Below, one piece after another: positions 8,473-17,320 of a DNA stretch of 64,000 bases. Origin of the DNA: Pseudomonadota bacterium (lineage in GTDB: Bacteria > Pseudomonadota > Gammaproteobacteria > Burkholderiales > Rhodocyclaceae); contig JAFEDJ010000038.1 of the NCBI GenBank assembly GCA_018241685.1, positions 44,668 through 108,667 on the forward strand, in the 5' to 3' direction. Position numbers and translations under genes: made by a program. Below the pieces are notes generated by a model that was not told where the DNA came from, searched no databases, and worked only from the letters and a program-made list of their open reading frames with translations. The first letter of the stretch is position 1; each line of letters opens with the position of its first letter.

Positions 8473-9465
8473 ATGGTGATGCGTATCTGGTTCTCACTTG
8501 CGTGGAAAAAGATGACGATCTCGTTCAGAAAAAAAAGGGAGACCGGCTGGACTGCCGTTGATGCCGGAGAAGACTGCCTCGTCGGCGTCACGGTGATGCC
8601 ACCGCAAGCTATGGGCAGCAAGCCACGTGTCGTCAAATGCGGCTCAATTTCCGGTGGGCGATTCGATGTCGCCACGTTGACCGGACTTGCAAGAATCATC
8701 TCGGTACCCGGCTGTCGCTGGACCCTGCCGCTCCAGCACAAGACCTACAATATATTGGTCGTGCCGGAGCCGTCCGTAAAACCTGACGAGATCGATCAGA
8801 GCCTTCGTTGGGCAATTGGCAGCATGCTCGATTATCCAGTGGACGATGCAAGCATTGCCTGGATGCGGATTCCCACCGACAACCTGATACCAAACCGCCC
8901 CCATGAGCCCCAGCTTTATGTCATGGCGGCAAGGTACGAAATCATCGTCGGGTATAACGAGCTATTTCAGAAGGCCCGGATTCCCTTAAAGGCAATCGAC
9001 GTACGCGAGACGGCGCAACGCAATATCGCAGCCTTGGCAGAAAAGCCAAGGGAAGGCGTCGGGCTGCTGCGGGTCAGCCCACAGGGCGTCCAGTTCACCG
9101 TCAATTTCAATGGCGAACTCTATCTCGACCGCTTTTTCGAAGAATCCCTGTTCAGTGCTTCCGACGATGTGGACTCCAGGACCCGGGCCTGTGAGCGGAT
9201 CGTGCTTCAGATTCAGCGCTCGCTGGATTTCATAAGCCGCAACATGTCATTCATCGACGTCAACCGTATTCTGCTGGCGCCGACATCCGACGGAGCGGAC
9301 CTGGGCGACTTGATCTCCCGACATCTTCCAATCGCCGTCGAGGAACTCGATCTTGCCTCTCTTTTCGATATTTCACTGACGCCTGAGCTGGCGCGGAAGG
9401 AAGCACAATCCCTCCATTTCTCCGCACTGGGCGCCGCCCTGCGTTTCATGAAGAGCACGGTATGA
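8473..9465 (+). CDS. mshI: MSHA biogenesis protein MshI (PilM-like)
   Basis: A PilM-like, actin-fold-related protein of about 330 residues expected on the cytoplasmic face of the pilus machine, where it would contact the PilN-like protein encoded next. Features are diverged, but the segment RWAIGSMLDYPVDDA and the C-terminal part fit MshI. Its position as the first gene of the mshI-N run supports the call. Start candidates are ATG at 8473 (chosen) and 8512; neither has a strong ribosome site, and the longer frame from 8431 looks unlikely. The 3' end overlaps the next gene by 4 bases. Confidence 0.72.
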   Translation: MVMRIWFSLAWKKMTISFRKKRETGWTAVDAGEDCLVGVTVMPPQAMGSKPRVVKCGSISGGRFDVATLTGLARIISVPGCRWTLPLQHKTYNILVVPEPSVKPDEIDQSLRWAIGSMLDYPVDDASIAWMRIPTDNLIPNRPHEPQLYVMAARYEIIVGYNELFQKARIPLKAIDVRETAQRNIAALAEKPREGVGLLRVSPQGVQFTVNFNGELYLDRFFEESLFSASDDVDSRTRACERIVLQIQRSLDFISRNMSFIDVNRILLAPTSDGADLGDLISRHLPIAVEELDLASLFDISLTPELARKEAQSLHFSALGAALRFMKSTV

Positions 9466-10037
9466 GTCAACAGATCAATCTGCTCGTAATGAAGAGAAGC
9501 GGATCGGCTTCCGCCCTGGCGACGCTGGCCGTGTTGGGCATGTTACTCGTCTCGCTGCTGACGGTCTGGGGCGTGCGGCAGAGCGCACTTCGCGCTGCCC
9601 AGGAGACTGAAGCGGCCAGTGCGCTCCAATTGCAGCAGGCAACCGCAACCCTGCAGGCGCGAACCCAGCAGAAAGGCCTGGACGCAGAAATTGCCCTCCT
9701 TCGCCCCAAGGCCGAGGCCGCGCAGAAGTTTCTGGCCCAGATGGGAGAACTGGGCAGCCGACAGGGCTACGCCCGCTATTTTTCGGCGCTGACGAACGCC
9801 AGTGAAGAAGGGGTATGGCTGAGCAGCGTCACCGTCGACCGGGCGGGAAAGTCCGTGCAGGTCGGTGGCCATGCCCTGCGCAAGGAATCCGTGATGCGCT
9901 ATGCCCAACGGCTGAATACCCTTTTCATCGAGGATGGCGTGCAATTCACCTCGCTGGAGCTGACTCCGGAAGCAGCCGGCAGCAAACCCGGTGAGGCCCC
10001 ACGCCCGGCCACCGCAACGGCGTTCAAGTTGTATTGA
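9462..10037 (+). CDS. PilN-like pilus alignment protein (second MshI-type gene)
   Basis: A 191-residue bitopic membrane protein. It starts MSQQINLL, as PilN proteins do (the INLL motif that inserts into the PilM groove), has one transmembrane helix at about residues 18-38, then a coiled coil rich in Gln/Ala and a small alpha-beta domain (VWLSSVTVDRAGKSVQVGG) of the PilN fold. It overlaps mshI by 4 bases, matching the pair mshI1/mshI2 known from Shewanella. It likely links the cytoplasmic MshI to periplasmic MshJ. Confidence 0.75.
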   Translation: MSQQINLLVMKRSGSASALATLAVLGMLLVSLLTVWGVRQSALRAAQETEAASALQLQQATATLQARTQQKGLDAEIALLRPKAEAAQKFLAQMGELGSRQGYARYFSALTNASEEGVWLSSVTVDRAGKSVQVGGHALRKESVMRYAQRLNTLFIEDGVQFTSLELTPEAAGSKPGEAPRPATATAFKLY

Positions 10038-10055
10038 GACGCGTGTGATCAGCCC

Positions 10056-10706
10056 ATGAAACCATTCGATATTGCCATCGCCAAGTTTGCCGGGCTGGCG
10101 CGGCGCGAGCAGCTGCTGGTCGCGGGCGCGCTGGCGATCAGCCTGTATTTCCTCGTCGATCTCTCACTGCTGGGACCACAGCAGAAGAAGATAGAGCGCT
10201 TGCGTCAGCAAGACCAGGCCCACAAGAGTGAATTGCTCACGATCAACAAGGCGTTGGCCGAGACGGAGGACCTGGCGAAGGGCGCAGCGCCGCCCGCCGA
10301 CGACCGCGCTGTCCTCGATGGACTGAAGAAACAGATTGCCGATGCGGAGGCCATTTATACCCAGCTCGATGGCAGCGCGTCGCAAATCGGGGCGCTGGTG
10401 GCCGAATTGCTGGAAGCGAGCCCCGGTCTGACCCTGGTGTCCCTGAAAACCCTGCCGGTGACGCCATTCCTGGGGGCCGAGAACAAGCCGGACAGCGGAG
10501 CCAATGCCGTCATTTATAAACATGGCGTCGAGGTCCGCATCAAGGGCAATTACCTGACCCTCCTGTCTTACATGGAGAATTTGCAGAAACACCCGCATCC
10601 CCTGTTCTGGGCCGAGGCGGGACTCGACGCTTCTGCCCCCCCCGATGCGGTGCTGAAGCTGGTCATTTATTCCTTGAGCAGGCAATCCAGCGCCCCCCTG
10701 CGTTGA
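10056..10706 (+). CDS. mshJ: MSHA biogenesis protein MshJ (PilO-like)
   Basis: A 216-residue PilO-like protein: one N-terminal membrane helix (residues about 22-42, LLVAGALAISLYFLVDLSLL), a coiled-coil stretch with LRQQDQAHKSELLTINK, and a ferredoxin-like C-terminal domain (VRIKGNYLTLLSYMENL is typical of PilO/MshJ). It forms the periplasmic alignment complex with the PilN-like protein. The spacing of 18 bases from the preceding gene and 24 bases to mshK supports one operon. Confidence 0.8.
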   Translation: MKPFDIAIAKFAGLARREQLLVAGALAISLYFLVDLSLLGPQQKKIERLRQQDQAHKSELLTINKALAETEDLAKGAAPPADDRAVLDGLKKQIADAEAIYTQLDGSASQIGALVAELLEASPGLTLVSLKTLPVTPFLGAENKPDSGANAVIYKHGVEVRIKGNYLTLLSYMENLQKHPHPLFWAEAGLDASAPPDAVLKLVIYSLSRQSSAPLR

Positions 10707-10730
10707 AGCCACGAGTGGGAAGCCACAGAC

Positions 10731-11189
10731 ATGCCCAAGCATCCTGAGCGCATTATCTTGAAGCAGTTTTTGCCGTCCATCCTTGCACTGGCTTGCATCG
10801 GGACAGCTTTGGGTGACACACGGCTCGACCCGACCATGCCGCCGGCGACGTGGTCCGCAGCCCAGGCCGCAGCCCCTCTGGCCAATACGCCGGGTAGTAC
10901 GACCGCGGCTGCCCCCAGTCCGGACGCTTCATCCGGACTGCAATTGATCCTGATCGGGCCATCGAGAAGATTCGCGCTGATCGATGGCCAGGTCGTGAAG
11001 CCGGGCGACACCTACAACGGCTCTAAGGTGGTGGCCATCAAACCGGATGAAGTGGTCGCGCAAGACGCGTCCAAATCAGTGGAGCTGACGCCGGGCGTGA
11101 AGAAGGTCATCACATCGGCTCCCACGAGAAATCGAGGCGGTGCGCTGAAGGGCGAGGGGCCCGCGTACCGAAGCGGCGACGGTAAGTAA
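10731..11189 (+). CDS. mshK: MSHA biogenesis protein MshK (PilP-like)
   Basis: A 152-residue exported protein with a signal-like N terminus (FLPSILALACIGTALG), a Pro/Ala-rich linker, and a small beta domain (LQLILIGPSRRFALIDGQVV with GDTYNGSKVVAI) that resembles the HR domain of GspC/PilP, the part that docks on the secretin. The family function is to connect the inner-membrane alignment complex to MshL, encoded next. The name follows fold and position. Confidence 0.75.
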   Translation: MPKHPERIILKQFLPSILALACIGTALGDTRLDPTMPPATWSAAQAAAPLANTPGSTTAAAPSPDASSGLQLILIGPSRRFALIDGQVVKPGDTYNGSKVVAIKPDEVVAQDASKSVELTPGVKKVITSAPTRNRGGALKGEGPAYRSGDGK

Positions 11190-11206
11190 ATCCATCGGGG
11201 CGAACA

Positions 11207-13177
11207 ATGAAACTCAAAACCATCACCATCCCCTTGCTGGCCGCGAGCCTTGCCGCCTGTTCGGCCGCCTATCCGCCGCGTGACACCTCCACCCTCGACC
11301 GGATCAACGATCAACTGAAACAGGCGGCAACCCCCAGGGAAAAGGTGGCGCCACTCCCCGATGCGGTCAGCAGCTCGCTCCTTCCCCCGCTCAGGAAGGC
11401 TATGCCCAGAGCGTCGAGCCGGCAGCTCGAACAGCGTTTCGACCTGGTGGTGACGGATGCACCGGTGAACAAGGTGCTCACCGCCATCGTCACCGGCACC
11501 CGCTACAGCATCATGATCAAGCCGAAGAACACGCCACCTGCTCCACCTCTGGCTGCGCAAGGCGCCCTGCCCGCCACGCCGCCGCCGCCCCCATCGACGG
11601 AGAGGATGACCGTCAGCCTCAAGGACGTCACGGTATTCGAGGCACTGGATGCGATCCGCGAGGTTTACGGTTTCGACTACACGGTTGACGGCAACCGGAT
11701 CTATGTCTCGCCACCCGAGTTGCAGACCCGCCTGTACCAGGTGAACTACATCATCGGCCAACGCCGGGGCGTGAGCGACCTGCAGGTGGTCGGCGGCGCT
11801 TCGTCGAGTTCCGGATCGTCCAGCGGATCGGGCTCGACGGCGAGTGCGTCGTCGAGCTCATCGTCCAACTCTGGCTCGGGCTCCGGTTACTCCTCGATCC
11901 AGGCCAGTGCGCTGAGCACCATCGCAAAATCCGATGTGTGGGGCGAAATCGAAGACGCCTTGCGCACCACCCTGGGATGCCAGATTCCGAAGAACGTCCC
12001 GATGCGATCGGGAACAAGCGGCGCTCCCAGTGGCGCAGCCTCCGGCACATCCAGTTCCGCTACCTCGTCCAGCACCAGCCGGGCCGACGTCTCCTACACG
12101 GGGGACGTGCAATCGGGTGAACGCCAGCGCGGCGTGGACGGCTGTACCGACGGCCGCGCGATGGCGATCAGCCAGATGAGCGGCACGATCCTTGTCAGCG
12201 GCATGCCGAATGAGCACCGGATGATCGCCAGGATGCTGCATTCCATGCAGTTGAGCATCGAGCGCCAGGTCATCATCGAGGCCAAGATCATCGACGTCGA
12301 ACTGAACGCCCAATCCCAGCAGGGCATCAACTGGGCGGGTTTTCAGGGGGGGCTGCACCGCTTTTCAGTGGGGTCCGACACCACCAAGCTGAATGCCGCG
12401 ACGGCCAGCGGCGGCGGGGCGATAAACGCGGGAACGAGCCTGGGCGAACTGCTCGGTGCCGGCCTTGTCGGCGCGGCCAACGCCAACGCCTTCTCCGCCG
12501 GCCTGGGGATGGCCATGCAGTTCCGCAACTTCTCCGCATTGATCAATTTCCTGCAGACCCAGGGCAACGTGCATGTGCTGTCCAGCCCCCGCATCGCCAC
12601 GCTGAATAGCCAGAAGGCCGTATTGAAGGTCGGCAGCGAGGAGCCCTTCGTGACCAACATCTCCGGCGGCACAACCACGGTTGGTACCGGCCCATCCGTG
12701 ACCACGCCCCCGACGCTGATCTATCAACCCTTCTTTTCAGGTATTTCCCTGGATGTGACGCCGAAGATCGACGACAAGGAAAACATCACGCTGCACGTCC
12801 ATTCGATGGTGAACAGCATCGTCGAAAAGCAGAAGATCTCCCTGCCCACGGCGAATGCCGTCAGCGTGCCCTTCGCCGTCAACACCATCAGCGAGACGGA
12901 CAGCGTGGTGAAGACCAAGGATGGGCAGGTGGTGGTGATCGGCGGCCTGATGACGGAACGTGTGTCCGACAACCGCTCGAAGGTGCCGGGCGTCGGCGAT
13001 GTACCCGGCCCGGGCGCCCTGTTCAGCAAGGGGGCACAAAGTGCAGTCAAGCGCGAACTGGTCATCCTGCTGAAACCGACCATCGTGAAGGACGACAGCG
13101 TGTGGACCGCCGAGATCGCGGAGTCGGAGGGCAGGATCGGCAACATGAGCAATGCACCCGCCGAGGCCCCACGCTAG
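11207..13177 (+). CDS. mshL: MSHA pilus secretin, lipoprotein
   Basis: A 656-residue outer-membrane secretin through which the pilus exits. It has a lipoprotein signal (lipobox LAAC, Cys18), an STN/N-domain region (residues about 75-190, with VSLKDVTVFEALDAIREVYG), and a secretin core in the last 330 residues (LLHSMQLSIERQVIIEAKI; LSSPRIATLNSQKAVLKVG; VVVIGGLMTERV). A run of Ser/Gly at about residues 202-230 and another Ser/Gly/Thr-rich stretch near 265-290 interrupt the N-terminal half. These are low-complexity linkers longer than usual. It lies 17 bases after mshK and 8 before mshM. Confidence 0.92.
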   Translation: MKLKTITIPLLAASLAACSAAYPPRDTSTLDRINDQLKQAATPREKVAPLPDAVSSSLLPPLRKAMPRASSRQLEQRFDLVVTDAPVNKVLTAIVTGTRYSIMIKPKNTPPAPPLAAQGALPATPPPPPSTERMTVSLKDVTVFEALDAIREVYGFDYTVDGNRIYVSPPELQTRLYQVNYIIGQRRGVSDLQVVGGASSSSGSSSGSGSTASASSSSSSNSGSGSGYSSIQASALSTIAKSDVWGEIEDALRTTLGCQIPKNVPMRSGTSGAPSGAASGTSSSATSSSTSRADVSYTGDVQSGERQRGVDGCTDGRAMAISQMSGTILVSGMPNEHRMIARMLHSMQLSIERQVIIEAKIIDVELNAQSQQGINWAGFQGGLHRFSVGSDTTKLNAATASGGGAINAGTSLGELLGAGLVGAANANAFSAGLGMAMQFRNFSALINFLQTQGNVHVLSSPRIATLNSQKAVLKVGSEEPFVTNISGGTTTVGTGPSVTTPPTLIYQPFFSGISLDVTPKIDDKENITLHVHSMVNSIVEKQKISLPTANAVSVPFAVNTISETDSVVKTKDGQVVVIGGLMTERVSDNRSKVPGVGDVPGPGALFSKGAQSAVKRELVILLKPTIVKDDSVWTAEIAESEGRIGNMSNAPAEAPR

Positions 13178-13185
13178 AGGCCGCC

Positions 13186-14124
13186 ATGAATTCGCGCGAA
13201 CTGGATGTCAAGGACATGTACCTCGGCCATTTCGGTGTCCGGGAATTTCCGTTCAGCATTACACCGGACACCAGCTTCTTCTTCTCGTCCGGGGCCGCCA
13301 ACGAGGCGCTCAACACCCTGCTGATCGCCATCCGCACGGGCGAGGGCTTCATCAAGATCACCGGCGAGGTGGGCACCGGCAAGACCTTGCTGTGCCGCAA
13401 GCTGATGGCCGAGCTGGAGCGGGATTTCAAGGTCGCCTACATTCCGAACCCCTACCTTGAGCCGCGCGGGCTGTTCATGGAACTGCTGTCGGAACTCGAA
13501 GTGGATATCGCGCCGGAGACGGCGGCGGACCCACACCAGTTACTGAAGGCACTGACCCGGAGGCTGCTGGACATCATCGCCCACGAGGGCAAACGCATCG
13601 TGATCTGCCTCGACGAAGCCCAGGCGATGCCGATCGAAACCCTCGAAGCGCTCCGGCTGCTGACCAATCTCGAAACCGAAAAGCGCAAGCTGCTGCAGGT
13701 CATCATTTTCGGGCAGCCGGAACTGGAGCAGAAGCTCGATCACCCGTCCATCCGGCAACTCAAGCAGCGCATCACCTTCGATTACCACCTGACTCCTTTA
13801 CTGCACGACGAACTCGACTACTACATCCGCCACCGGCTGGTCATCGCCGGCTATCAGGGGGGCCGGCTGTTTTCGCCGCTGGCCCTGTGGATGCTCGAAC
13901 GGAAGACGAAACGGATACCGCGGCTGGTGAATATCCTGGCGCACAAGGCGATGCTGTCGGCCTTCGGCAAGGGAAGGAAATGCGTCGGGGCGTCCGACGT
14001 ATGGATGGCGGCGAACGACACAGCTTCTTTGCGCAAAACGCGCGGATCGAGACTGTTCGCCATTTTTGTGACGGCACTGATCGGCGGCGGCATTGCCGGT
14101 CTTGGATGGGTCTATTTTCAATGA
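13186..14124 (+). CDS. mshM: MSHA biogenesis AAA ATPase MshM (ExeA-like)
   Basis: A 312-residue ExeA/GspA-type AAA ATPase. The N terminus YLGHFGVREFPFSITPDTSF is diagnostic for the family. Walker A is GEVGTGKT (residues 60-67) and Walker B is VICLDEAQAM (about 142-151). A single C-terminal membrane helix (LFAIFVTALIGGGIAGLGWVY) anchors it, and there is no peptidoglycan-binding domain, as expected for MshM. Related ATPases help place the secretin in the envelope. Start chosen at 13186, 8 bases after the mshL stop, since the upstream frame lies inside mshL. It overlaps mshN by 4 bases. Confidence 0.9.
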   Translation: MNSRELDVKDMYLGHFGVREFPFSITPDTSFFFSSGAANEALNTLLIAIRTGEGFIKITGEVGTGKTLLCRKLMAELERDFKVAYIPNPYLEPRGLFMELLSELEVDIAPETAADPHQLLKALTRRLLDIIAHEGKRIVICLDEAQAMPIETLEALRLLTNLETEKRKLLQVIIFGQPELEQKLDHPSIRQLKQRITFDYHLTPLLHDELDYYIRHRLVIAGYQGGRLFSPLALWMLERKTKRIPRLVNILAHKAMLSAFGKGRKCVGASDVWMAANDTASLRKTRGSRLFAIFVTALIGGGIAGLGWVYFQ

Positions 14125-15320
14125 GCCTGATCAACAAGATGCTGACGGATCTCGATTCGAGATTCGCCACCGCCGGGGAACAGGGACAGGCGCAGAAGAT
14201 CAATCCGGCCCACCCGCGCAAGGGAAAGCCGCGTTCGCTGCGCCTTCTCGTGTTGCTGACCGGAGCGATAGGCGCAGGCGCCCTGGCCTGGAGCCAATAC
14301 TCCCGGCTCATGTCCGCACAGCCCCCCGCCCCGTCGCTCGCGGCGGCCCCTGCAGTGGCGCCAGCCCCTGCCCCTGCTGCCCTGCCCCCCGCTGGCGCAA
14401 CTGGCATGGCTGGCCCGACAGCCACGCCGCCGGCACCTGCCGTCGCCAGCGAGCCCACGCCAACACCAACGCCGCCGCCCGCCCCCATGCAGGCGGCCGC
14501 AGCGCCTGCTCCCGTGGTGGAGACTGTCCAGGCACCGGCAACCCACGCGGCGCCCTTGCCAGGCGCGCGCCTGGCGGACGACCACGCCGCCGCGAAACCG
14601 GCCCCCCTCGCCAGGACGTCCGGCAATGACGACAAGAACGTGCAGGACGCCCCGGCACAGGCGCAACGCCAACGCAATGCCGATGCCCGATCGGCCGACG
14701 GACTGCCGTCGCCATTCAAGGTCGTGAGCCCGAAGCAGCGATCCGCCAATCTCTATCGGCAGGCCATCGAGTCCATCCAGCAGTCGCGCACGGCGGAAGC
14801 CCAGCAAGCCCTGCGGCAGTCGCTGGCCGCCGACTCCAGCAACGACGACGCACGGCTGCTGCTGGCGGAACTGCTAGCCAATGGCGGCAGCAACGGGGAA
14901 GCGATCACCTTGTTGCGTGCGGGACTGGACGGCGCCTCCGGCCAGCGAGCGGGGTCCAGCGGCCTGGCGATGGCCTTGGCACGCCTGCAGGTCGCCGACG
15001 GCGCCAGGACAGAGGCGCTGGCAACGCTGGAGCACGGCCTCGCCGGCGCAGCCGACGACGCCGAATACCATGCATTTCTGGCCGCCCTGCTGCAGGGCCA
15101 GGGACGCCATGCCGAAGCAGCGCAGCACTACATCACCGCCCTGCGCAGCGATCCCGCGATGCCCAACTGGCTCGTCGGCGTCGGCATCTCGCTGCAGGCG
15201 GAAAACAAGTTGAGCGATGCCAGGGAAGCCTTCCAGCGCGCGATCGACACGGAAGAGCTCAGCCCGGAAGTGGCCCAGTTCGCCAACGAACGCCTGCAAC
15301 AGCTGCGCCGGGTGCGCTGA
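14121..15320 (+). CDS. mshN: MSHA biogenesis TPR protein MshN
   Basis: A 399-residue bitopic protein. It starts MSLINKMLTDLDSR, characteristic of MshN, and has one membrane helix at about residues 38-59. A long Ala/Pro-rich linker (about 65-175) probably spans the periplasm, and C-terminal tetratricopeptide repeats follow (residues about 205-395, with NLYRQAIESIQQSRTAEAQQ and DAREAFQRAID). In other hosts it works with MshM. ATGA overlap with mshM indicates coupling. It is the last gene of the mshI-N run. Confidence 0.88.
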   Translation: MSLINKMLTDLDSRFATAGEQGQAQKINPAHPRKGKPRSLRLLVLLTGAIGAGALAWSQYSRLMSAQPPAPSLAAAPAVAPAPAPAALPPAGATGMAGPTATPPAPAVASEPTPTPTPPPAPMQAAAAPAPVVETVQAPATHAAPLPGARLADDHAAAKPAPLARTSGNDDKNVQDAPAQAQRQRNADARSADGLPSPFKVVSPKQRSANLYRQAIESIQQSRTAEAQQALRQSLAADSSNDDARLLLAELLANGGSNGEAITLLRAGLDGASGQRAGSSGLAMALARLQVADGARTEALATLEHGLAGAADDAEYHAFLAALLQGQGRHAEAAQHYITALRSDPAMPNWLVGVGISLQAENKLSDAREAFQRAIDTEELSPEVAQFANERLQQLRRVR

Positions 15321-15416
15321 ACCCGTCCGCACCCATCCCCCTCCGATGCTCGACGACGGGTCTCAGCTGCTTGTCGTCAGCCGTGCGCCGAAACCGCACC
15401 GCCTTCCGATTCGCCA

Positions 15417-15433
15417 TTGGCATGTTCATTGCA
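15417..15433 (+). promoter_or_regulatory. Sigma-54 promoter (-24/-12) for the gene at 15467
   Basis: The element reads TTGGCATGTTCATTGCA, with GG at 15419-15420 and GC at 15431-15432 separated by 10 bases, as required for sigma-54 RNA polymerase. It lies 33 bases upstream of the ATG, leaving room for a start site near 15444 and a GGAG ribosome site at 15456-15459. I found no clear enhancer site nearby. Confidence 0.8.
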
Positions 15434-15466
15434 CTGATTTCGAGTATCTGAAATCGGAGGCGCATC

Positions 15467-16108
15467 ATGATCATCCAGGCCACATCACGCCTTGGTTATA
15501 CGGCAGAAATGTTTCGGACCACGTCGCCCCGGCCGATCCCGACCGTTTCTTCGGCAAATACTGCCGATACCGTCCGCATTTCCCAGGCCGCGCGGGATGC
15601 GCTTGCCGCCTCCGCCTCCTCCACCGCCAGCCATGACGATGGGGGCGTCGCAGCCCGGCTGGCAGAGATCAGGGCCCGGGGCCCGATCAACCGATCGCAG
15701 GAAGATCAGGAATACCTGCTCACCAACGACAAGCGGCTCGCCGGGATCATCGCCCAGGGCAAGTCGCCCGACGAGCTGAGCGCCGACGATCTCGATTACA
15801 TGCAAAAGGCCACCGGGCTCGTCAATACCATGGCGAATCTCAGCCCGGCCGAAAAGGCGCTGTACGACAAGGCCGTGGCAAGCGGCAACAAGGCTGCTGC
15901 CGCTGGCATCGGCCAGATCGCCATGACCCGGATGATGGGACACACGGCGGGCGGCGCCAGCGGCGCGACCTACGATCCGCTCGACACGACCATTACGGCG
16001 GCCAACATCGAGAAATACTTCAGCCACAGCATCGTCGACCCCAGCGGCAAGACCGCCTCCAATTTCCAGGCCTTGATCCGGTTCCTGCACGACACCCCAT
16101 CGGCTTGA
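15467..16108 (+). CDS. Protein of unknown function under a sigma-54 promoter
   Basis: A 213-residue protein that I cannot assign. It has no signal peptide, no membrane segment and no Cys. It is polar and largely helical by composition. The N terminus contains TVRISQAARDALAAS, a motif often seen near the start of small proteins in flagellar or cell-surface gene neighbourhoods (compare FlgM-like VRISQ), and the C terminus contains TITAANIEKYFSHS. It has its own sigma-54 promoter and a good ribosome site, so it is probably expressed under nitrogen, motility or similar alternative control rather than with mshN, which ends 146 bases earlier. The upstream sequence recurs in decayed form at 20-67. 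Confidence 0.75.
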   Translation: MIIQATSRLGYTAEMFRTTSPRPIPTVSSANTADTVRISQAARDALAASASSTASHDDGGVAARLAEIRARGPINRSQEDQEYLLTNDKRLAGIIAQGKSPDELSADDLDYMQKATGLVNTMANLSPAEKALYDKAVASGNKAAAAGIGQIAMTRMMGHTAGGASGATYDPLDTTITAANIEKYFSHSIVDPSGKTASNFQALIRFLHDTPSA

Positions 16109-16746
16109 CGCAAGACAGTTGCGACCGCGATGCCCGGCCCTCCAAAGCCGAGCCGCTCCGCACACGCACTCCACACCACCCGACACGCCCCGAAACCGGT
16201 CCGACAATCCCCGGTCCCGTCCCGACTATCCGGAAGCTCCTCACGAGGAGCCCGGCGAGTGTCCTGCCCTGTCCGCGAATCCCTCGCGAGCCCCTCCGGG
16301 ACAGACCGCCCCTATCCCGCCGATACTCCCGCCCTGTCCGAAAGCTCCTCGCGAGGCCCCCGGAGCTGCTCGCGAGGAGCTCCGGGATAGGGACCGACTG
16401 TCCGGGCGCCCCTCGCGAGGAGCTCCGAGACAGCCCCGCCCTATCCCCCGCACCCAAGCGAGGGCTTCTGATATAGGACGGACCACCTCGGCGGGGGTCG
16501 CGAGGTCCTCCGGGATAGTCGCGAGTACCTCTGAGGTAGTCGCGAGTACCTCAGAGGTACTCGCGAGCCCATGCGACGGAGGGGCGATCACTCCAACCTA
16601 CATGGACGGGGAACTTGCAACCCATACAGCATCAACAGTACAGTCATATGGCATTTCATCTGAAGCAACAACCGAAAGTGGGGCTGCTTTGAGCCCTTGC
16701 CTCATCCGGCCCCCCGGAACTACACGTCAAGGCACGACGAAAACGC
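16109..16746. other. Non-coding interval filled largely by palindromic repeats
   Basis: About 640 bases between the unknown gene and the acetyltransferase. The middle (about 16200-16592) is a repeat cluster described separately. The last 150 bases (16600-16746) have normal composition and presumably hold the promoter for the acetyltransferase gene. Several open frames cross the interval on both strands, but their proteins are repeats of Arg/Pro/Ser or of LATSEV and reflect the DNA repeats, not genes. Confidence 0.6.
16284..16567. repeat. Palindromic repeat cluster built on TCGCGAG
   Basis: The word TCGCGAG occurs eight times: at 16284, 16349, 16370, 16413, 16498, 16519, 16540 and 16561. The last four are spaced exactly 21 bases apart, and the units between them are themselves palindromes of the form TACCTCnGAGGTA. 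The earlier copies sit in the centre of longer inverted repeats bounded by CTGTCC and GGACAG or CTATCC and GGGATAG, for example 16399-16433. The array could form many hairpins. It is not a CRISPR, since there are no unique spacers of constant length. Confidence 0.8.
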
Positions 16747-17241
16747 ATGGGCATCATTACCAGAGAGGCACGTGAAAGCGACGTTCCTGCAATCGCGGAA
16801 CTCTTCGACCTGTATCGCCAGTTCTATGAGCAACCGCCCAACATCACGCTCGCTCAGGCGTTCATCGCCGAGCGCCTCGCCAAGTCCGAGTCCGTGATCC
16901 TCGTCGCCGAAAGCGATACGTCAGAGTTGGCGGGCTTTTGCCAGCTCTACCCGACGTTCTGCTCCGTGGAGGCACAGCCCATCTATGCGCTCTACGATCT
17001 CTTCGTGCGGCCATCCGCACGGAAGACCGGCGTGGGCCGCCTGCTCCTTCAGGCCGCCGAAGCCAAGGCGGCACAAACAGGCAAGGCTCGCATGGACCTC
17101 ACGACCGCGCGGACAAACAAACCTGCCCAGGCGCTCTACGAATCACTGGGTTGGATCCGTGATGAAGTCTTCTTCGCCTACAACCGGCGGGTTACGAAAC
17201 CACGCAACGAAAAGGAAAGAACATGCAGTCCATCGGAATAG
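16747..17241 (+). CDS. GNAT-family N-acetyltransferase
   Basis: A 164-residue acetyltransferase of the GNAT fold. Acetyl-CoA binding motif A is clear (LFVRPSARKTGVGRLLL, residues about 86-102), preceded by the beta-4 strand IYALYDL and followed by AQALYESLGWIRDE, the usual C-terminal motif. The substrate cannot be read from the sequence; small amines or amino acids are typical for this subgroup. The gene stands alone and reads away from the repeat cluster. Its codon use looks slightly less GC-extreme than that of its neighbours. Confidence 0.85.
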   Translation: MGIITREARESDVPAIAELFDLYRQFYEQPPNITLAQAFIAERLAKSESVILVAESDTSELAGFCQLYPTFCSVEAQPIYALYDLFVRPSARKTGVGRLLLQAAEAKAAQTGKARMDLTTARTNKPAQALYESLGWIRDEVFFAYNRRVTKPRNEKERTCSPSE

Positions 17242-17320
17242 GACTTCAGCCCTGTTCTTTGCTGCTCACGCCGCGCGTATGGGCAGGCGGGCCGGAAATG
17301 TGCGGCTGCAGAGTTGATCC

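Noticed and set aside
16498..16567. 21-base repeats as a CRISPR array
   Set aside because: The segments between TCGCGAG words are themselves similar palindromes, not unique spacers, and there are no cas genes.
16119..16775. 218-codon frame across the palindrome cluster
   Set aside because: Its repeats simply mirror the DNA palindromes; no ribosome site and no family resemblance.
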